DNA of 35,576 bases from Mollicutes bacterium (GTDB lineage: Bacteria > Bacillota_I > Bacilli_A > Izemoplasmatales > Izemoplasmataceae). Both the position numbers and the translations under genes were made by a program. Of this stretch, positions 14,771-25,500 are shown one piece after another (the first letter of the stretch is position 1; every line of letters begins with the position of its first letter). Under the pieces are notes generated by a model. The model made no database searches. It had not been told where the DNA came from and saw only the letters and a list, made by a program, of their open reading frames with translations. The stretch is from the NCBI GenBank assembly GCA_003558105.1, contig PWMS01000041.1, positions 1 through 35,576 on the forward strand, written 5' to 3'.

Positions 14771-16714
14771 TTATGAGAAAAATTTATCGATAATATTTTC
14801 TGGGGTGAAGCCAAATGATTTAACGACGTCACTACCTTTTCCGGATTTGCCAAACGTGGTCATACCAAGGACATCGCGCGCATAGCGATACCACAAATGA
14901 GGGCTGCCAAGTTCGATGGCGATGCGTTTTTCACAGGTTTTAGGGATGATGGATTGTTGGTATTTTTCGCTTTGTTTCTCGAAATTTTCCATCGATGGCA
15001 TCGCGACCACGCGGGTCTTGATGCCTTTTTCGTCTGCGAGTTTCGCTTGGGTATTTAATGCGAGTTCTACTTCGCTGCCTGTGGCGATTAAGATCGCCTC
15101 AAAATCCTTGTGATCTTTGACGATATAAGCGCCTTTTTTAAAGGTCGCATAATCGGGATGATGGGTCAAAGTGACGCCTTGACGCGTTAGGACGATAATA
15201 CTGGGTCGGTGCTTTTCTTCTAAAGCGGCGCGAAGGGCGTGTTTGACTTCGGTATGATTACAGGGGCGATAGACGTTGATGTTGGGCATGGTTCTAAACA
15301 TGGAGAGTTGTTCAATCGGTTCGTGGGTGGGGCCGTCTTCACCGACCGCCACGGAATCGTGGGTAAAGATAAAGGTAGAAGGAATTTCCATCAATGCGGC
15401 CAAGCGAATGGCTGGTTTCATATAATCGCTAAAGATGAAGAAGCCACCGGCGAAAGCTTTCATGTGATGAAGGACCATACCGTTGGTGATGGCGGCCATC
15501 GCATGTTCGCGCACGCCAAAGTTGATGTTGCGGCCTTTAGGCGTCTCTTTGGTGAAATTACCATCGATACCCTTAACTTTGGTTGAACCGGATAAATCGG
15601 CGGAACCACCGATCATTTCTGGGATGTGTTTTTGGGCTTTTGCGATGATGTCGCCCATCGAGGCGCGGGTCGCTTCACTAGAGCCGAGTTCTTTTTCAGC
15701 GATAAGATCATCTAAATTAATATTTAAACTGCGGTTGATGATTTGTTCGATCGCTTCAAAGGCTTTAGGGTAACGGGCGCTATATTCATCCATGGTCTCT
15801 TGCCAGTAGATATGGGCTTTTTCGTTTTTTGGCATGATTTTTTTGTTAAAGTCATCATAGACCTCATTGGGAACCTCAAAGGCATCATAAGGATAGCCCA
15901 TCTCTTGGCGCATGGCATCGGTCGCTTCTTTACCGATGGGGGCGCCGTGGGCTTTTGATGTCCCCGCCACAGGCGAGCCTAGTCCGATGATGCTTTTGAT
16001 TTCTATAAAGGATGGTTTATCGGTTTTTTTGGCGGTTTCAATCGCTTGGTCTAAAGCGGCGATATCATTGGCGTCGTCGATTTTCTGATAATCAAAGCCC
16101 ATGCTTTTAACTTTGGCTTCGATATCATCACTGGTCGCATCTTCTGTGGGACCATCGAGTTGGATATCGTTGGAGTCAAATAAAACGATCAGACGTTCTA
16201 AGCCAAGGTGACCGGCTAAAGCCATACTTTCTAGGGCGACGCCTTCTTGTAAGTCGCCATCGCCACATAATGTATAGGTATAATGATCGACGATGTTTAA
16301 ATCATCTTGATTGAAGCGTGCGCGTAAGTTTTTCTCCGCGAGTGCCATGCCAACGGCCATGCTAATGCCTTGACCTAAAGGGCCAGTCGTCGCTTCAACA
16401 CCGGGGGTGTCGCCGAATTCCGGATGACCCGGGGTGTTTGAGTCTAGGTGTCTGAAGTGTCTCATATCTTCTTTAGAGACATCAAATCCGCTTAAGTGCA
16501 AGGTCGCATAAAGCAACGCAGAACCGTGTCCAGCCGAAAGCACAAAGCGGTCACGATCAAACCAATCGGGGGCGTTGGGGTTGATTTTTAAATGTTTGGT
16601 AAATAGTTGGTACATCACAGGGGCGGCACCTAGCACGATGCCAGGGTGTCCACTCGAAGCTGCGTTGGTCATATCAAGACCTAAAAAGCGTATCGCATTA
16701 ATACTTTTTTCCAT
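14771..16714 (-). CDS. tkt: Transketolase
   Basis: Transketolase moves two-carbon units between sugar phosphates using thiamine pyrophosphate (non-oxidative pentose phosphate pathway). The 647 residues show the N-terminal block LDMTNAASSGHPGIVLGAA, the TPP-binding GDGDLQEG followed by N-D-x-Q-L-D-G about 25 residues on, the catalytic glutamate region of the second domain (INFGVREHAMA) and VGEDGPTHEPIEQL. AAAGAGGT precedes the ATG. The gene stands alone between terminators on both sides. Confidence 0.98.
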   Translation of the reverse strand: MEKSINAIRFLGLDMTNAASSGHPGIVLGAAPVMYQLFTKHLKINPNAPDWFDRDRFVLSAGHGSALLYATLHLSGFDVSKEDMRHFRHLDSNTPGHPEFGDTPGVEATTGPLGQGISMAVGMALAEKNLRARFNQDDLNIVDHYTYTLCGDGDLQEGVALESMALAGHLGLERLIVLFDSNDIQLDGPTEDATSDDIEAKVKSMGFDYQKIDDANDIAALDQAIETAKKTDKPSFIEIKSIIGLGSPVAGTSKAHGAPIGKEATDAMRQEMGYPYDAFEVPNEVYDDFNKKIMPKNEKAHIYWQETMDEYSARYPKAFEAIEQIINRSLNINLDDLIAEKELGSSEATRASMGDIIAKAQKHIPEMIGGSADLSGSTKVKGIDGNFTKETPKGRNINFGVREHAMAAITNGMVLHHMKAFAGGFFIFSDYMKPAIRLAALMEIPSTFIFTHDSVAVGEDGPTHEPIEQLSMFRTMPNINVYRPCNHTEVKHALRAALEEKHRPSIIVLTRQGVTLTHHPDYATFKKGAYIVKDHKDFEAILIATGSEVELALNTQAKLADEKGIKTRVVAMPSMENFEKQSEKYQQSIIPKTCEKRIAIELGSPHLWYRYARDVLGMTTFGKSGKGSDVVKSFGFTPENIIDKFFS

Positions 16715-16747
16715 GGTATTACCTCTTTCTTTGACAGTATCAGTGTT

Positions 16748-16776
16748 ATTATAACTTAAAGTTTCGCAAAATTAAA
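16748..16776 (-). promoter_or_regulatory. Probable promoter of tkt
   Basis: The minus strand has a perfect -10 TATAAT (16748-16753) and a weak -35 (TTTAAT, 16771-16776) at 17 bases. It lies between the sufB terminator and the tkt start. Confidence 0.45.
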
Positions 16777-16790
16777 CCCGGCAAAGATGA

Positions 16791-16817
16791 AAAAGAATCC
16801 ATCAACCGATGGATCCT
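16791..16817 (-). terminator. Terminator of the suf operon, overlapping the sufB stop
   Basis: The minus strand reads AAGGATCCATC-ggtt-GATGGATTCTT plus TTT, an eleven-pair stem with one G-U. The sufB TGA stop (16802-16804) sits at the loop and start of the second arm. Confidence 0.8.
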
Positions 16818-18214
16818 TCCATTTCAAGTTTGATCAGTTGATTGAGTTCAACTGCGTATTCCATCGGCAACTCTTTGGCAAAGGGTTCGATGAAGCCCAT
16901 GATGATCATTTCTGTGGCTTCTGCTTCGCTGAGACCACGGCTCATCAAATAAAAGAGTTGTTCTTCGCTTACCTTTGAGACACTCGCTTCGTGTTGGACG
17001 GTGGCATCGTTGTTTTTTACGATATTGTAAGGTAAGGTATCTGAACTGCTTTCCCCATCTAAGATGATGGTGTCGCATTCGACGTTGCTTTTAGCGCCAG
17101 TGGCGTTTTTGGTGTGATGGATCATCCCGCGGTAATTGACTTTACCACCTTTGGCACTCATCGATTTACTGACGATTGAGGAGGTGGTGTTTTTACCGAT
17201 ATGGATCATTTTGGCGCCGGTATCTTGATGCATGTTTTTACCCGCAAACGCAATCGAGATGGTGGTGCCTTTGGCGCGGTCGCCTTTAAGAATGCAGGCC
17301 GGGTATTTCATGTTGATGCCACTGCCGATGTTGCCATCAACCCATTCCATATGGCCATCTTCTTCCACAAGGGCGCGTTTGGTAACCAAGTTGACGATAT
17401 TAGCGGCCCAATTTTGAATCGTGGTATAACGACAATGGCCGCCTTTTTTAACGTAAATTTCCACGTTGGCCGCATGCAAGGAATCGGTGGTGTAAATCGG
17501 TGCGGTACAACCCTCAACATAATGTAAAGAAGCCCCTTCATCAACGATGATCATGGTGCGTTCGAATTGACCCATCTGTTCGCTGTTGATACGAAAATAC
17601 GACTGCAAGGGTTTTTCGACTTTCACGCCTTTGGGTACATAGATAAAGGACCCACCACTCCATACAGCGGAGTTTAATGCGGAGTATTTATTATCATCGA
17701 TCGGGATGACTTTGGAAAGATAGTTTTTAACAATGTCTGGATGTTCTTTTAAAGCGGTATCGGTATCAAGAAAGATAACCCCTTGTTCCTCGAGTTCTTT
17801 TTGCGTCGAGTGATAGACCGCTTCACTTTCAAATTGTGCGCCGACGCCGGCTAAAAACTTTTGTTCGGCTTCGGGAATGCCGAGTTTATCAAACGTGTTT
17901 TTAATCTCTTCAGGCACATCATCCCATGATTTTTCACTGCGTTCTGAGGGTTTGACGTAGTAGGTGATATCCTCAAAATTGACACGGCTTAAATCGGGGC
18001 CCCAAGTTGGGTTATGTTTTGTCTTAAATTGACGGAAACCTTCCAAACGGAAATCGAGCATCCACTGGGGTTCTTTTTTGATTGCGCTGATTTCTCTAAC
18101 AATGTCTTCGGTTAAACCTCTGCCGGTGTCATGGAGACTTTTGGTTTCGGTTTTAAACCCGTATTTATAATCGCCGATAATTTGTTCGATATCTTTTTTG
18201 GTTTCATTGTTCAT
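16802..18214 (-). CDS. sufB: Fe-S cluster assembly scaffold protein SufB
   Basis: SufB is the core of the SufBC2D scaffold on which iron-sulfur clusters are built. The 470 residues show the right-handed parallel beta-helix type repeats and conserved blocks such as [23 protein letters not shown] and the C-terminal [14 protein letters not shown]. It starts directly after the sufU stop with no gap and ends the sufCDSUB operon. The stop is TGA. The strong supply of Fe-S proteins fits the PFOR encoded further along. Confidence 0.97.
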   Translation of the reverse strand: MNNETKKDIEQIIGDYKYGFKTETKSLHDTGRGLTEDIVREISAIKKEPQWMLDFRLEGFRQFKTKHNPTWGPDLSRVNFEDITYYVKPSERSEKSWDDVPEEIKNTFDKLGIPEAEQKFLAGVGAQFESEAVYHSTQKELEEQGVIFLDTDTALKEHPDIVKNYLSKVIPIDDNKYSALNSAVWSGGSFIYVPKGVKVEKPLQSYFRINSEQMGQFERTMIIVDEGASLHYVEGCTAPIYTTDSLHAANVEIYVKKGGHCRYTTIQNWAANIVNLVTKRALVEEDGHMEWVDGNIGSGINMKYPACILKGDRAKGTTISIAFAGKNMHQDTGAKMIHIGKNTTSSIVSKSMSAKGGKVNYRGMIHHTKNATGAKSNVECDTIILDGESSSDTLPYNIVKNNDATVQHEASVSKVSEEQLFYLMSRGLSEAEATEMIIMGFIEPFAKELPMEYAVELNQLIKLEMEGSIG

Positions 18215-18649
18215 CTATTTCACCTGCTTTTTAAGGGTTTGTTCAAAGGCCAACCAAGCAATCGTTGCACACTTGGTTCGAGCGGGAAAATCTTTAACAC
18301 CTTGATAGGCGATGGCATCTTCAAAATCAAAATTTTTGTCGTAGCTTTGATTGGTAATCATGTTGATGTAATTGCGCGTAAAGGTTTGCGCTTCTGCCAC
18401 ACTTTTATCCTTGAGCAATGTCGCTAAGACCGAGGCACTTGAACAACAGATGCTACAGCCCGTCCCTTCGTGTCTGATGTCTTTGACGGTGTTGTCTTCA
18501 ATTTTACTTTGAATCGTAATATCATCACCGCATGAAGGGTTTTTAATGTGTTCTTTGATGTAGCCTTCCTCTGAGGTTAAGCCTTTGTGTCTGGGGTTTT
18601 TGTAGTGGTCCATGATAATTTGACGGTATAAGTTTTTTAAATCTCGCAT
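18215..18649 (-). CDS. sufU: SufU zinc-dependent sulfurtransferase
   Basis: SufU takes persulfide sulfur from SufS and passes it on in Gram-positive SUF systems. The 144 residues hold the zinc ligands C40, D42, C65 and C128 in NPSCGDD, GTGCSI and RTKCATIAW. The usual stretch after C65 (GCSISMASAS in B. subtilis) reads GCSICCSSAS here, adding C68 and C69. The gene lies ten bases after sufS and abuts sufB, matching the order in B. subtilis. Confidence 0.95.
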   Translation of the reverse strand: MRDLKNLYRQIIMDHYKNPRHKGLTSEEGYIKEHIKNPSCGDDITIQSKIEDNTVKDIRHEGTGCSICCSSASVLATLLKDKSVAEAQTFTRNYINMITNQSYDKNFDFEDAIAYQGVKDFPARTKCATIAWLAFEQTLKKQVK

Positions 18650-18659
18650 GCTTGACCTC

Positions 18660-19868
18660 CTAAAATCCAGCGGCTTTAAAAAAGGCTATGGCTTCCTTGA
18701 CGTTCTTGATAAAACGTTCCACATCCGCTTCAGTATTGTAGATATAAAATGCGGCGCGCAAGGTTGCGGGTACGCCTAAGAATTGAATCACGGTTTGGGC
18801 GCAATGATGGCCTGCGCGCAGCGCAATTTGATCTTCATCGAAAAAGCTGACCGCATCGTGGGGATGCACATCGTTTAGATTAAACGCGATAATGGCGGTT
18901 TCAGCACTCGGGTTGTAGACCACGACGCCTTCGATGTTGTTTAAAGCCTCTATCGTTTTGTTGAGCAAAGCTTTTTCATGGGCTTTGATATCGTCAAATC
19001 CGATGGCATCGAGATATCTAAATGCTTCAGCTAAGCCTAAAGCTTGGGCGATCGGGGGTGTGCCGGTTTCAAATTTATAAGGGGTGTCTTTAAAATGAGC
19101 GGTTTGTTTATCGACATAATCGTTCATATCGCCACCAAATTCAATCGGTTCCATCGCATCTAATAACGCTTTTTTACCGTATAATACCCCGATGCCGGTG
19201 GGCCCGCACATCTTATGGCCAGAAAAGGATAAAAAGTCACAGTCCATCGCTTTGACATCCACACTTTGATGTGGGACACTTTGCGCAGCATCGACGCTGA
19301 CGAGGGCGTTTTTTTCATGAGCCAAGCGAATGATCTCTTCGATGGGGGTTTGATAGCCCATGACGTTGGAAACATGGGTTAAAGCGACCATTTTGGTGTG
19401 ATCGTTTAAGACTTTTTTAAAGTTTTCAACGGTGATGCGCCCAGCTTTGGTCAGGGGCACAAAGACCAATTTAGCACCAGTTTTCTTGGCGACTTGTTGC
19501 CAAGGCAGTAGGTGCGAGTGGTGTTCAAGTTCACTGACGATGATTTCATCGCCTGGTTTTAAATTCGACATCCCATAACTGCTTGCCACGAGGTTTAAGG
19601 CGCTGGAAGCGCCTCGGGTAAAGATGGTTTCCGCAAAGGTTGCACCGATGTGATCGGCGATCGTTTGTCGTGCTTCTTCATATTTTTTTGTCGCTTGATA
19701 ACTCAAACGATAGACGCCGCGATGCACGTTGACCGAGTAGTCGGTATAGTATTCTTTGAGGGCTTCAATGACGGGTTTGGGCGTGAGTGCTGAGGCCGCT
19801 GAATCCAAATAGACAAGGTCGTTGTTTTGAAAGACGGGAAAATCGTTTTTGATGTTGGCCTTTAACAT
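18660..19868 (-). CDS. sufS: Cysteine desulfurase SufS
   Basis: SufS uses PLP to release sulfur from cysteine as an enzyme-bound persulfide. From the ATG at 19868 (AAAGGAGG seven bases upstream; the TTG two codons earlier is rejected) it has 402 residues. K219 in SFSGHKMCGP binds PLP and C356 in LRAGHHCAQ is the catalytic cysteine. It follows sufD by 18 bases and precedes sufU, its acceptor. Confidence 0.97.
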   Translation of the reverse strand: MLKANIKNDFPVFQNNDLVYLDSAASALTPKPVIEALKEYYTDYSVNVHRGVYRLSYQATKKYEEARQTIADHIGATFAETIFTRGASSALNLVASSYGMSNLKPGDEIIVSELEHHSHLLPWQQVAKKTGAKLVFVPLTKAGRITVENFKKVLNDHTKMVALTHVSNVMGYQTPIEEIIRLAHEKNALVSVDAAQSVPHQSVDVKAMDCDFLSFSGHKMCGPTGIGVLYGKKALLDAMEPIEFGGDMNDYVDKQTAHFKDTPYKFETGTPPIAQALGLAEAFRYLDAIGFDDIKAHEKALLNKTIEALNNIEGVVVYNPSAETAIIAFNLNDVHPHDAVSFFDEDQIALRAGHHCAQTVIQFLGVPATLRAAFYIYNTEADVERFIKNVKEAIAFFKAAGF

Positions 19869-19886
19869 GGGCAACCCTCCTTTGGT

Positions 19887-20933
19887 TTATTGCGTTTTTT
19901 GTTGCAGTAACCGTTGAAAGTGTTCTTTCATATCATCGTTTTTCATCAGGGTTTCTAGCGGTGCTAAATACCCTTTGATAATCAATCTTTGCGCATCTTT
20001 TTCACTGAGGCCACGACTCATTAAATAGTAGAGTTGTTCCTCATCGATACGACCGATGGCCGCACCGTGCGATGCCTCTACGTCGTATTCGTCAATTAGG
20101 AGTAAGGGATTGGCATCTAATCGCGCCAAAGGGCCTAAGACGACGCCTTTGTTGTGTTGGTGTGCATGGGATTGTTTCATGCCTTTATGAATTTTGCCAA
20201 CGCCTTCAAAGACTAAAAAGCTGGTATCGGCGGCGACGCCGTATTGTTCGATCAAGCCTTCGGTATGTTTGGCGCTGTGTTCGATGAGACTTTTGATGAT
20301 GGCTTCTTGGGCATCATTGGCTAAAGCAACGGTTTTTATCTCACCATAAGCCATGGGGCCTAAGAGGTTGATCCATGTATCTTGATGGGTGTTGCCGTGG
20401 CCCATTTGGGCGGTTTTATATAAGACGCGTGCGTTGTCATGTGCCCGCGCGATGCGGTGGATCGAAGAGACGGTGTTATGATCAAAATTAGCGATGCCGT
20501 GATATTCTAAAATAGCCGAGTGGGCAACCAAAGCTTGGCTCACCACATCGATGGTCACATCTTTTTGAGCGTGTAGGTATTCGTTATACGTCAAAAAAGC
20601 GCCTGCCTCGATCTCTAGGCTAATGTTGTGTTTTAAATCGGTGTCTTTTTGTAAGAAAAATACATGCAAGGGATGTGGGGATTGGTGGTGCTTAGGCACG
20701 TGAATATGAAGACGACAAGTCGCTTCTTTTTGGTTCTTTGAAACGATTGGATTATCACTTTCAAACGTCTTTATAAACGTTTGGTTATCTTCTAGGCGAA
20801 TCGTGATTTTATCGTCTTTAACGGTGTTTTTGATGATGGTGCCATCTTGGATGATGATGACGTGTTTGAGCTGATCGATGAGTTCATGAACGATGGTGCC
20901 TTGAGTCGGGATCGCGTGGTCGGTTGCCATCAT
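19887..20933 (-). CDS. sufD: Fe-S cluster assembly protein SufD
   Basis: SufD pairs with SufB in the scaffold complex. The protein has 348 residues from the ATG at 20933, which overlaps the sufC TGA stop (ATGA). A second ATG follows directly, so the start could be one codon later. The C-terminal segment [33 protein letters not shown], split over the last third, matches the SufB/SufD family. The N-terminal part is variable and His-rich, as is usual for SufD. Confidence 0.93.
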   Translation of the reverse strand: MMATDHAIPTQGTIVHELIDQLKHVIIIQDGTIIKNTVKDDKITIRLEDNQTFIKTFESDNPIVSKNQKEATCRLHIHVPKHHQSPHPLHVFFLQKDTDLKHNISLEIEAGAFLTYNEYLHAQKDVTIDVVSQALVAHSAILEYHGIANFDHNTVSSIHRIARAHDNARVLYKTAQMGHGNTHQDTWINLLGPMAYGEIKTVALANDAQEAIIKSLIEHSAKHTEGLIEQYGVAADTSFLVFEGVGKIHKGMKQSHAHQHNKGVVLGPLARLDANPLLLIDEYDVEASHGAAIGRIDEEQLYYLMSRGLSEKDAQRLIIKGYLAPLETLMKNDDMKEHFQRLLQQKTQ

Positions 20934-21760
20934 TTTTCCAACGCTTCTTTCGTCGCACAAGTGCCGAGTAGGATATCTTCTTTTTCTTCTGGAACGACGC
21001 GTTCATCCTCTATGCCAGCTTCTTCTTTGATCCAATCATAGCCTTCTTGGTCAATCTTGCGCATCAAATCGGTATCGCCACTTTTGACGATTCTGCCTTG
21101 CATCATCACATGGACATAATCGGCACTGATATAATCGAGTAAGCGTTGATAGTGGGTGATTAATAGTAAGCCAAGATCTTGATTTTTCATCGCGGTGACG
21201 TTATCGCCTACGATTTTAAGCGCATCGATATCCAAACCTGAATCGATTTCATCTAAAATGGCTATCTTGGGTTTTAACATGCGCATTTGTAAAATTTCGT
21301 TACGCTTTTTCTCACCGCCGGAAAACCCATCGTTTAAATAACGGTGCGGTAAGTTTTCATCCATTTTAAGGCTGGCCACGGCTTCATCAAGTTCACGGAT
21401 AAAGGAAAACAGGCTGACGTTTTGACCTTCGTCCAAGCGCGCGTTCATCGCACTTTTAATGAAATCTGAATTGGTGACCCCAGGGACTTCCTGCGGACTT
21501 TGCATGGCCAAAAAGAGACCCGCTTTAGCGCGCTCATCGGTGGACATGTCTAAAACATTTTCACCATCTAAGGTGATGGTACCTTTGGTAACTTCATAAC
21601 GGGGGTGACCCATAATCACACTGGCCAAGGTCGATTTACCGGTGCCATTGGGACCCATAATCGCATGGGTTTGGCCCCCTTTTATCTCTAATGATACGCC
21701 TTTGAGAATGTCTTGGTCTTCTACTCGGGCGTGTAAGTTATCAATTTTTAATATTGCCAT
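20930..21760 (-). CDS. sufC: SUF system ATPase SufC
   Basis: SufC is the ABC-type ATPase that drives the SufB-SufD scaffold. The 276 residues have Walker A GPNGTGKST, the Q-loop, the signature LNDGFSGGEKKRNEI and Walker B IAILDEIDSGLDIDAL, with no membrane segments. AAGGAGG precedes the ATG. It is the first gene of sufCDSUB, with a promoter upstream. Confidence 0.97.
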   Translation of the reverse strand: MAILKIDNLHARVEDQDILKGVSLEIKGGQTHAIMGPNGTGKSTLASVIMGHPRYEVTKGTITLDGENVLDMSTDERAKAGLFLAMQSPQEVPGVTNSDFIKSAMNARLDEGQNVSLFSFIRELDEAVASLKMDENLPHRYLNDGFSGGEKKRNEILQMRMLKPKIAILDEIDSGLDIDALKIVGDNVTAMKNQDLGLLLITHYQRLLDYISADYVHVMMQGRIVKSGDTDLMRKIDQEGYDWIKEEAGIEDERVVPEEKEDILLGTCATKEALEK

Positions 21761-21787
21761 AAAATAACCTCCTTAAACTCAAACATA

Positions 21788-21817
21788 ATTGTAAATGAAA
21801 TTAATGAATTTTGCGAA
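21788..21817 (-). promoter_or_regulatory. Probable promoter of the suf operon
   Basis: The minus strand has -10 TACAAT (21788-21793) and -35 TTCGCA (21812-21817) with an 18-base spacer, between the mgtC terminator and the sufC start. Confidence 0.45.
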
Positions 21818-21838
21818 TGATATGATATATTTTTCAAG

Positions 21839-21862
21839 AAAAAAGCCTTCTTTAGAAGGCTT
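21839..21862 (-). terminator. Intrinsic terminator of the mgtC-family gene
   Basis: The minus strand reads AAGCCTTC-taaa-GAAGGCTT followed by TTTT, an eight-pair stem, three bases past the stop codon. Confidence 0.9.
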
Positions 21863-21865
21863 GGG

Positions 21866-22378
21866 TTAATGAAATTCCTCGACGTTATGCCGAATGACGT
21901 TTTTGATGATGGTTAAGACGAATAAAGTCATCAGCGATAAGGCAATACCCAAATCATACATGCCATAACCAAAGATGATTCCGATAATGGCGCTTATCCA
22001 AAGCGTTGATGCGGTGGTCAGACCACTGATATAACCATTGGTCTTCAAAATGGCCCCGGTGCCTAAAAAGCCAATCCCAGAGACAATCTGTGCGACGATC
22101 CGTTGACGTTGTAAAGGGATGTCCATATATTCTAATAATTCCGGTTCGTTCGCTAAGGTTTCACGTACAAACATAATGGTGTCAAATACCATTTTTTGTT
22201 GGGCGATGGTTAGACCCGCCGCGCCAATCGCGACAAGCAAATGCGTGGTGAGCCCAGCAATCTTATTGCGGCGCTGTCTTTCAAAGCCGATTAAGCCGAC
22301 AAAAAGGATCGTCAGACACAAGCTTTGTAAGATATAATTAAGATCCACTTCGGGATTCATCGCTAAGATATTTAGCAT
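21866..22378 (-). CDS. MgtC/SapB-family membrane protein
   Basis: The 170 residues carry the MgtC signature: an early membrane helix followed by GLIGFERQRRNKIAGLTTHLLVAIGAA, then RIVAQIVSGIGFLGTGAIL and GLTTASTLWISAIIGIIFG, giving about five hydrophobic helices. MgtC proteins are linked to survival at low magnesium and to modulation of ATP synthase or phosphate handling. The precise role here is unknown. Two ATG codons compete (22378 and 22384). I prefer 22378 because GAAGTG is better spaced. It has its own promoter and terminator between PFOR and suf. Confidence 0.9.
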   Translation of the reverse strand: MLNILAMNPEVDLNYILQSLCLTILFVGLIGFERQRRNKIAGLTTHLLVAIGAAGLTIAQQKMVFDTIMFVRETLANEPELLEYMDIPLQRQRIVAQIVSGIGFLGTGAILKTNGYISGLTTASTLWISAIIGIIFGYGMYDLGIALSLMTLFVLTIIKNVIRHNVEEFH

Positions 22379-22408
22379 ACGCATCACTTCTTTCTATGAT
22401 AACAATAT

Positions 22409-22437
22409 ATTATAAGGCTTAAACCAAAAAAATGCAA
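22409..22437 (-). promoter_or_regulatory. Promoter of the mgtC-family gene
   Basis: The minus strand has -35 TTGCAT (22432-22437), a 17-base spacer and a perfect -10 TATAAT (22409-22414). A short inverted repeat (AAGGG...CCCTT, about 22444-22462) lies upstream of it and is unexplained. Confidence 0.75.
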
Positions 22438-22476
22438 GACTTCAAGGGGAATTATAGCCCTTAAAAGATAATTTGA

Positions 22477-22506
22477 TAAAAAAAAGGTGCTTGGAATCAA
22501 GCACCT
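22477..22506 (-). terminator. Intrinsic terminator of nifJ
   Basis: The minus strand reads AGGTGCTTG-attc-CAAGCACCT followed by seven T, a nine-pair stem eleven bases past the PFOR stop. Confidence 0.93.
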
Positions 22507-22517
22507 TTAGTGTGGTT

Positions 22518-25500
22518 TTATTCGCTGTAGTCCATCGCTTCATAGCGTTTGTACATTTTGTAGCGACGTTCGGCGTGGTCGCGGTTCATTTGAAGTAATT
22601 CGTCCGCTTTGTCTGGGTTGATGTCTTTGAGTTGTGCGTAGCGGGCTTCGTTCATGAGGAATTCATCGTAGCGATCCCATTTTGGCGCTTTAGAATCAAG
22701 CTGGAATGGGTTTTTGCCTTTTTCTTCTAAGCGTGGGTCATAACGGAAGGTGGGCCAATAACCACTTTCAGTAGCCAGTTTGGCTTGCATTGCGGAGTTT
22801 CCAAGACCGCCTTTAATTTTGTGGGCGATACAAGGTGAATAAGCAACCACGATTGACGGGCCGTCATAAGCCTCGGCTTCTTTCATTGCTTTTAAGACTT
22901 GTTGTTGATTAGCGCCGTGGGAGACTTGCGCAACATAGACATGGCCGTAAGACATCGCCATGGCGGCTAAGTCTTTTTTCTTGCCCGATTTACCTGCAGC
23001 GGTAAATTGTGCAATGCTTCCTGCGGCGGCCGCTTTGGAGGATTGACCTCCGGTATTGGAGTATACTTCGGTATCGAGGATGAGAATATTGACGTTGTCT
23101 TTGTTGGCGATGACATGGTCTAAGCCACCAAAGCCAATATCGTAAGCCCAACCATCGCCACCGATGATCCAGTTGGATTGTTTCACGAGATATGGGGCTA
23201 AGTCGAGTAGTTCTTCTTTTAAGTCTTGATCGCTTAGTTTTTCAATGAGCGGACGCATTTCTTTGGCTAGTTCAAGCGTCTTATCACCATCGGTGTTTTC
23301 GGCGATCCAAGTGTTGAAGAGTTCTTGTAATTTTTCTGGGAATTTATCTTTGTTATCTAGGTATACGTTTTGCAGACGGACGCGGTGTACTTGTTCAGCG
23401 TGATGCATGCCGTAACCAAATTCCGCGTTGTCTTCAAAGAGCGAGTTCGCCCAAGCAGGACCGCGGCCTTCGGCGTTGGTGGTATAAGGCGTCGCTGGGA
23501 AGGAACCGCCATAGATTGAGGAACACCCCGTTGCGTTAGCGATCGTCATACGGTCACCAAAGAGTTGGGTCACGAGTTTCACATAAGGGGTTTCACCACA
23601 ACCGGCGCAAGCGCCAGAAAATTCGAAGAGTGGTTTGGCAAATTGTGAATTTTTCGCATTGGTCATCTTAACTAAGTTATCTTTAGGGGTAACCTCATTA
23701 AAGAGATATTCCGAGTTTTTAACTTCGCCTTTTTCAATTTCTTCGCCGATTGGGCTCAACTTGAGGGCTTTTTCAGGTTTGGCCGGACATACGGAAACGC
23801 AGACGCCACAACCGGTACAATCGAGCGTAGAAATTTGAAGTTTGTATTGCATATCGTCGATGCCTTTGCCTCTGGCATCTAAGGTTTTCATGCCTTCTGG
23901 GGCGTCTTTCATCTCTTCTTCGGTTAAGAGGAAAGGACGAATAACGGCGTGAGGACAGGCGAAGGCACATTGGTTACATTGAATACAGTTTTCTTCGACC
24001 CATTCAGGCACATAGTTGGCAATGCCGCGTTTTTCATAAGCGGTTGAGCCATTGATCATGGTACCATCGTAGTAATCTTCAAACGCGCTGACAGGAAGAT
24101 CGTAACCTTTGATAGCATTGACGGGTTCAGCGATTTCTTCGACGTATTTTGGTTTGCTGGCTTCTTTTGGTTTTTCTTCGTCTTTTAAGTCTTTCCAGCT
24201 TGCCTTAACTTCGATTTCATTGAGACCTTCTTTACCTGATTCGATAGCACGATAGTTTTTCTCAACAATCTCATCACCGAAACGGCCATACGCTTTTTCC
24301 GCGTATTCTTTCATCAATTTTTGGCCTTTATCATAGCTCATGATGTGTTCGTTTAAGGCGAAAAATGCCGATTGCATAATGGTATTGATACGCTCGCCAA
24401 GACCGATATCTTCAGCGATTTTCACGGCGTTGATGGTATAGAATTTAATGTTGCGCTCAGCCATGATGCGTTTATATTTGTTGGGCAGATAGTCTTCGAT
24501 TTCTTCGCTAGATTTAATGGTATTTAACAAGAATGAGCCATTCTCACGGATACCATCTAACATATCGTATTTAAAGAGATAGGAATCTTTTGAACACGAG
24601 ACAAAGTGGGGATGGTTGACTAAGTACGTGGAACGGATTGGTTTTTCTGAGAAGCGCAAGTGCATACGGGTAACGCCACCGGACTTTTTCGAGTCATACG
24701 ATGAATAGGCTTGCGCGTAAAGATCGGTGTTTTCCCCGATGATTTTAATGGTGTTTTTAGAGGCTCCAACGGTACCATCGCTACCAAAACCGAAGAATAA
24801 AAGTTCCGTGGTCGATGGGTCGATGGCGCTAATTTCTTTGGGAATATCTAAGGATGTTTTATTGACATCATCGTTGATACCGATGGTGAAACTGTCTTTT
24901 TGATCGCCTTTTAAGTTGTCAAAGACGGCTTTAATTTGTGCTGGGGTGGTATCTTTTGAAGACAGTCCGTAGCGACCACCAACGATTTGTGGCGCATCTT
25001 TTTGACCATAGAATACACTTCTAACATCGAGATAAAGCGGTTCGCCAATTGAACCGTTTTCTTTGGTGCGGTCCAAGACGGCGATGCGTTTGACGCTTTT
25101 TGGTAGGGCATCTAAGAAATATTTGGTGCTGAAGGGACGGTAAAGATGAACGGTTAAAAGACCGACTTTGCGGTTTTCTTCTTTTTGTAAGTAATCGACC
25201 GTCTCTTGGATAGCCTCTGTGACAGACCCCATCGCTACAATAACGTCTTCAGCGTCCTTATCGCCATAGTATGTGAAAGGGGCATACTCTCTACTGGTCA
25301 CTTTAGAAATTTCTTTCATATAGTCATTGACGATATCGGGCACACCGGGATAGAATTTGCCTTGTAATTCGCGCGCTTGCATGTAAACATCATCGTTTTG
25401 AGCACTACCGCGGGTAACGGGGGTTGATGAGTTAAGTGCACGTCGTTTGAACTTGCGCACAGCATCACGATCAAGTAAACGATCGTAGACTTTATAGTCC

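Noticed and set aside
21788-21850. ATTTTGCGAA found both upstream of sufC (plus strand) and upstream of tkt (minus strand) as a shared regulatory box
   Set aside because: Two copies of a ten-base AT-rich string in opposite orientation and at different distances from the promoters are not enough to call a site.
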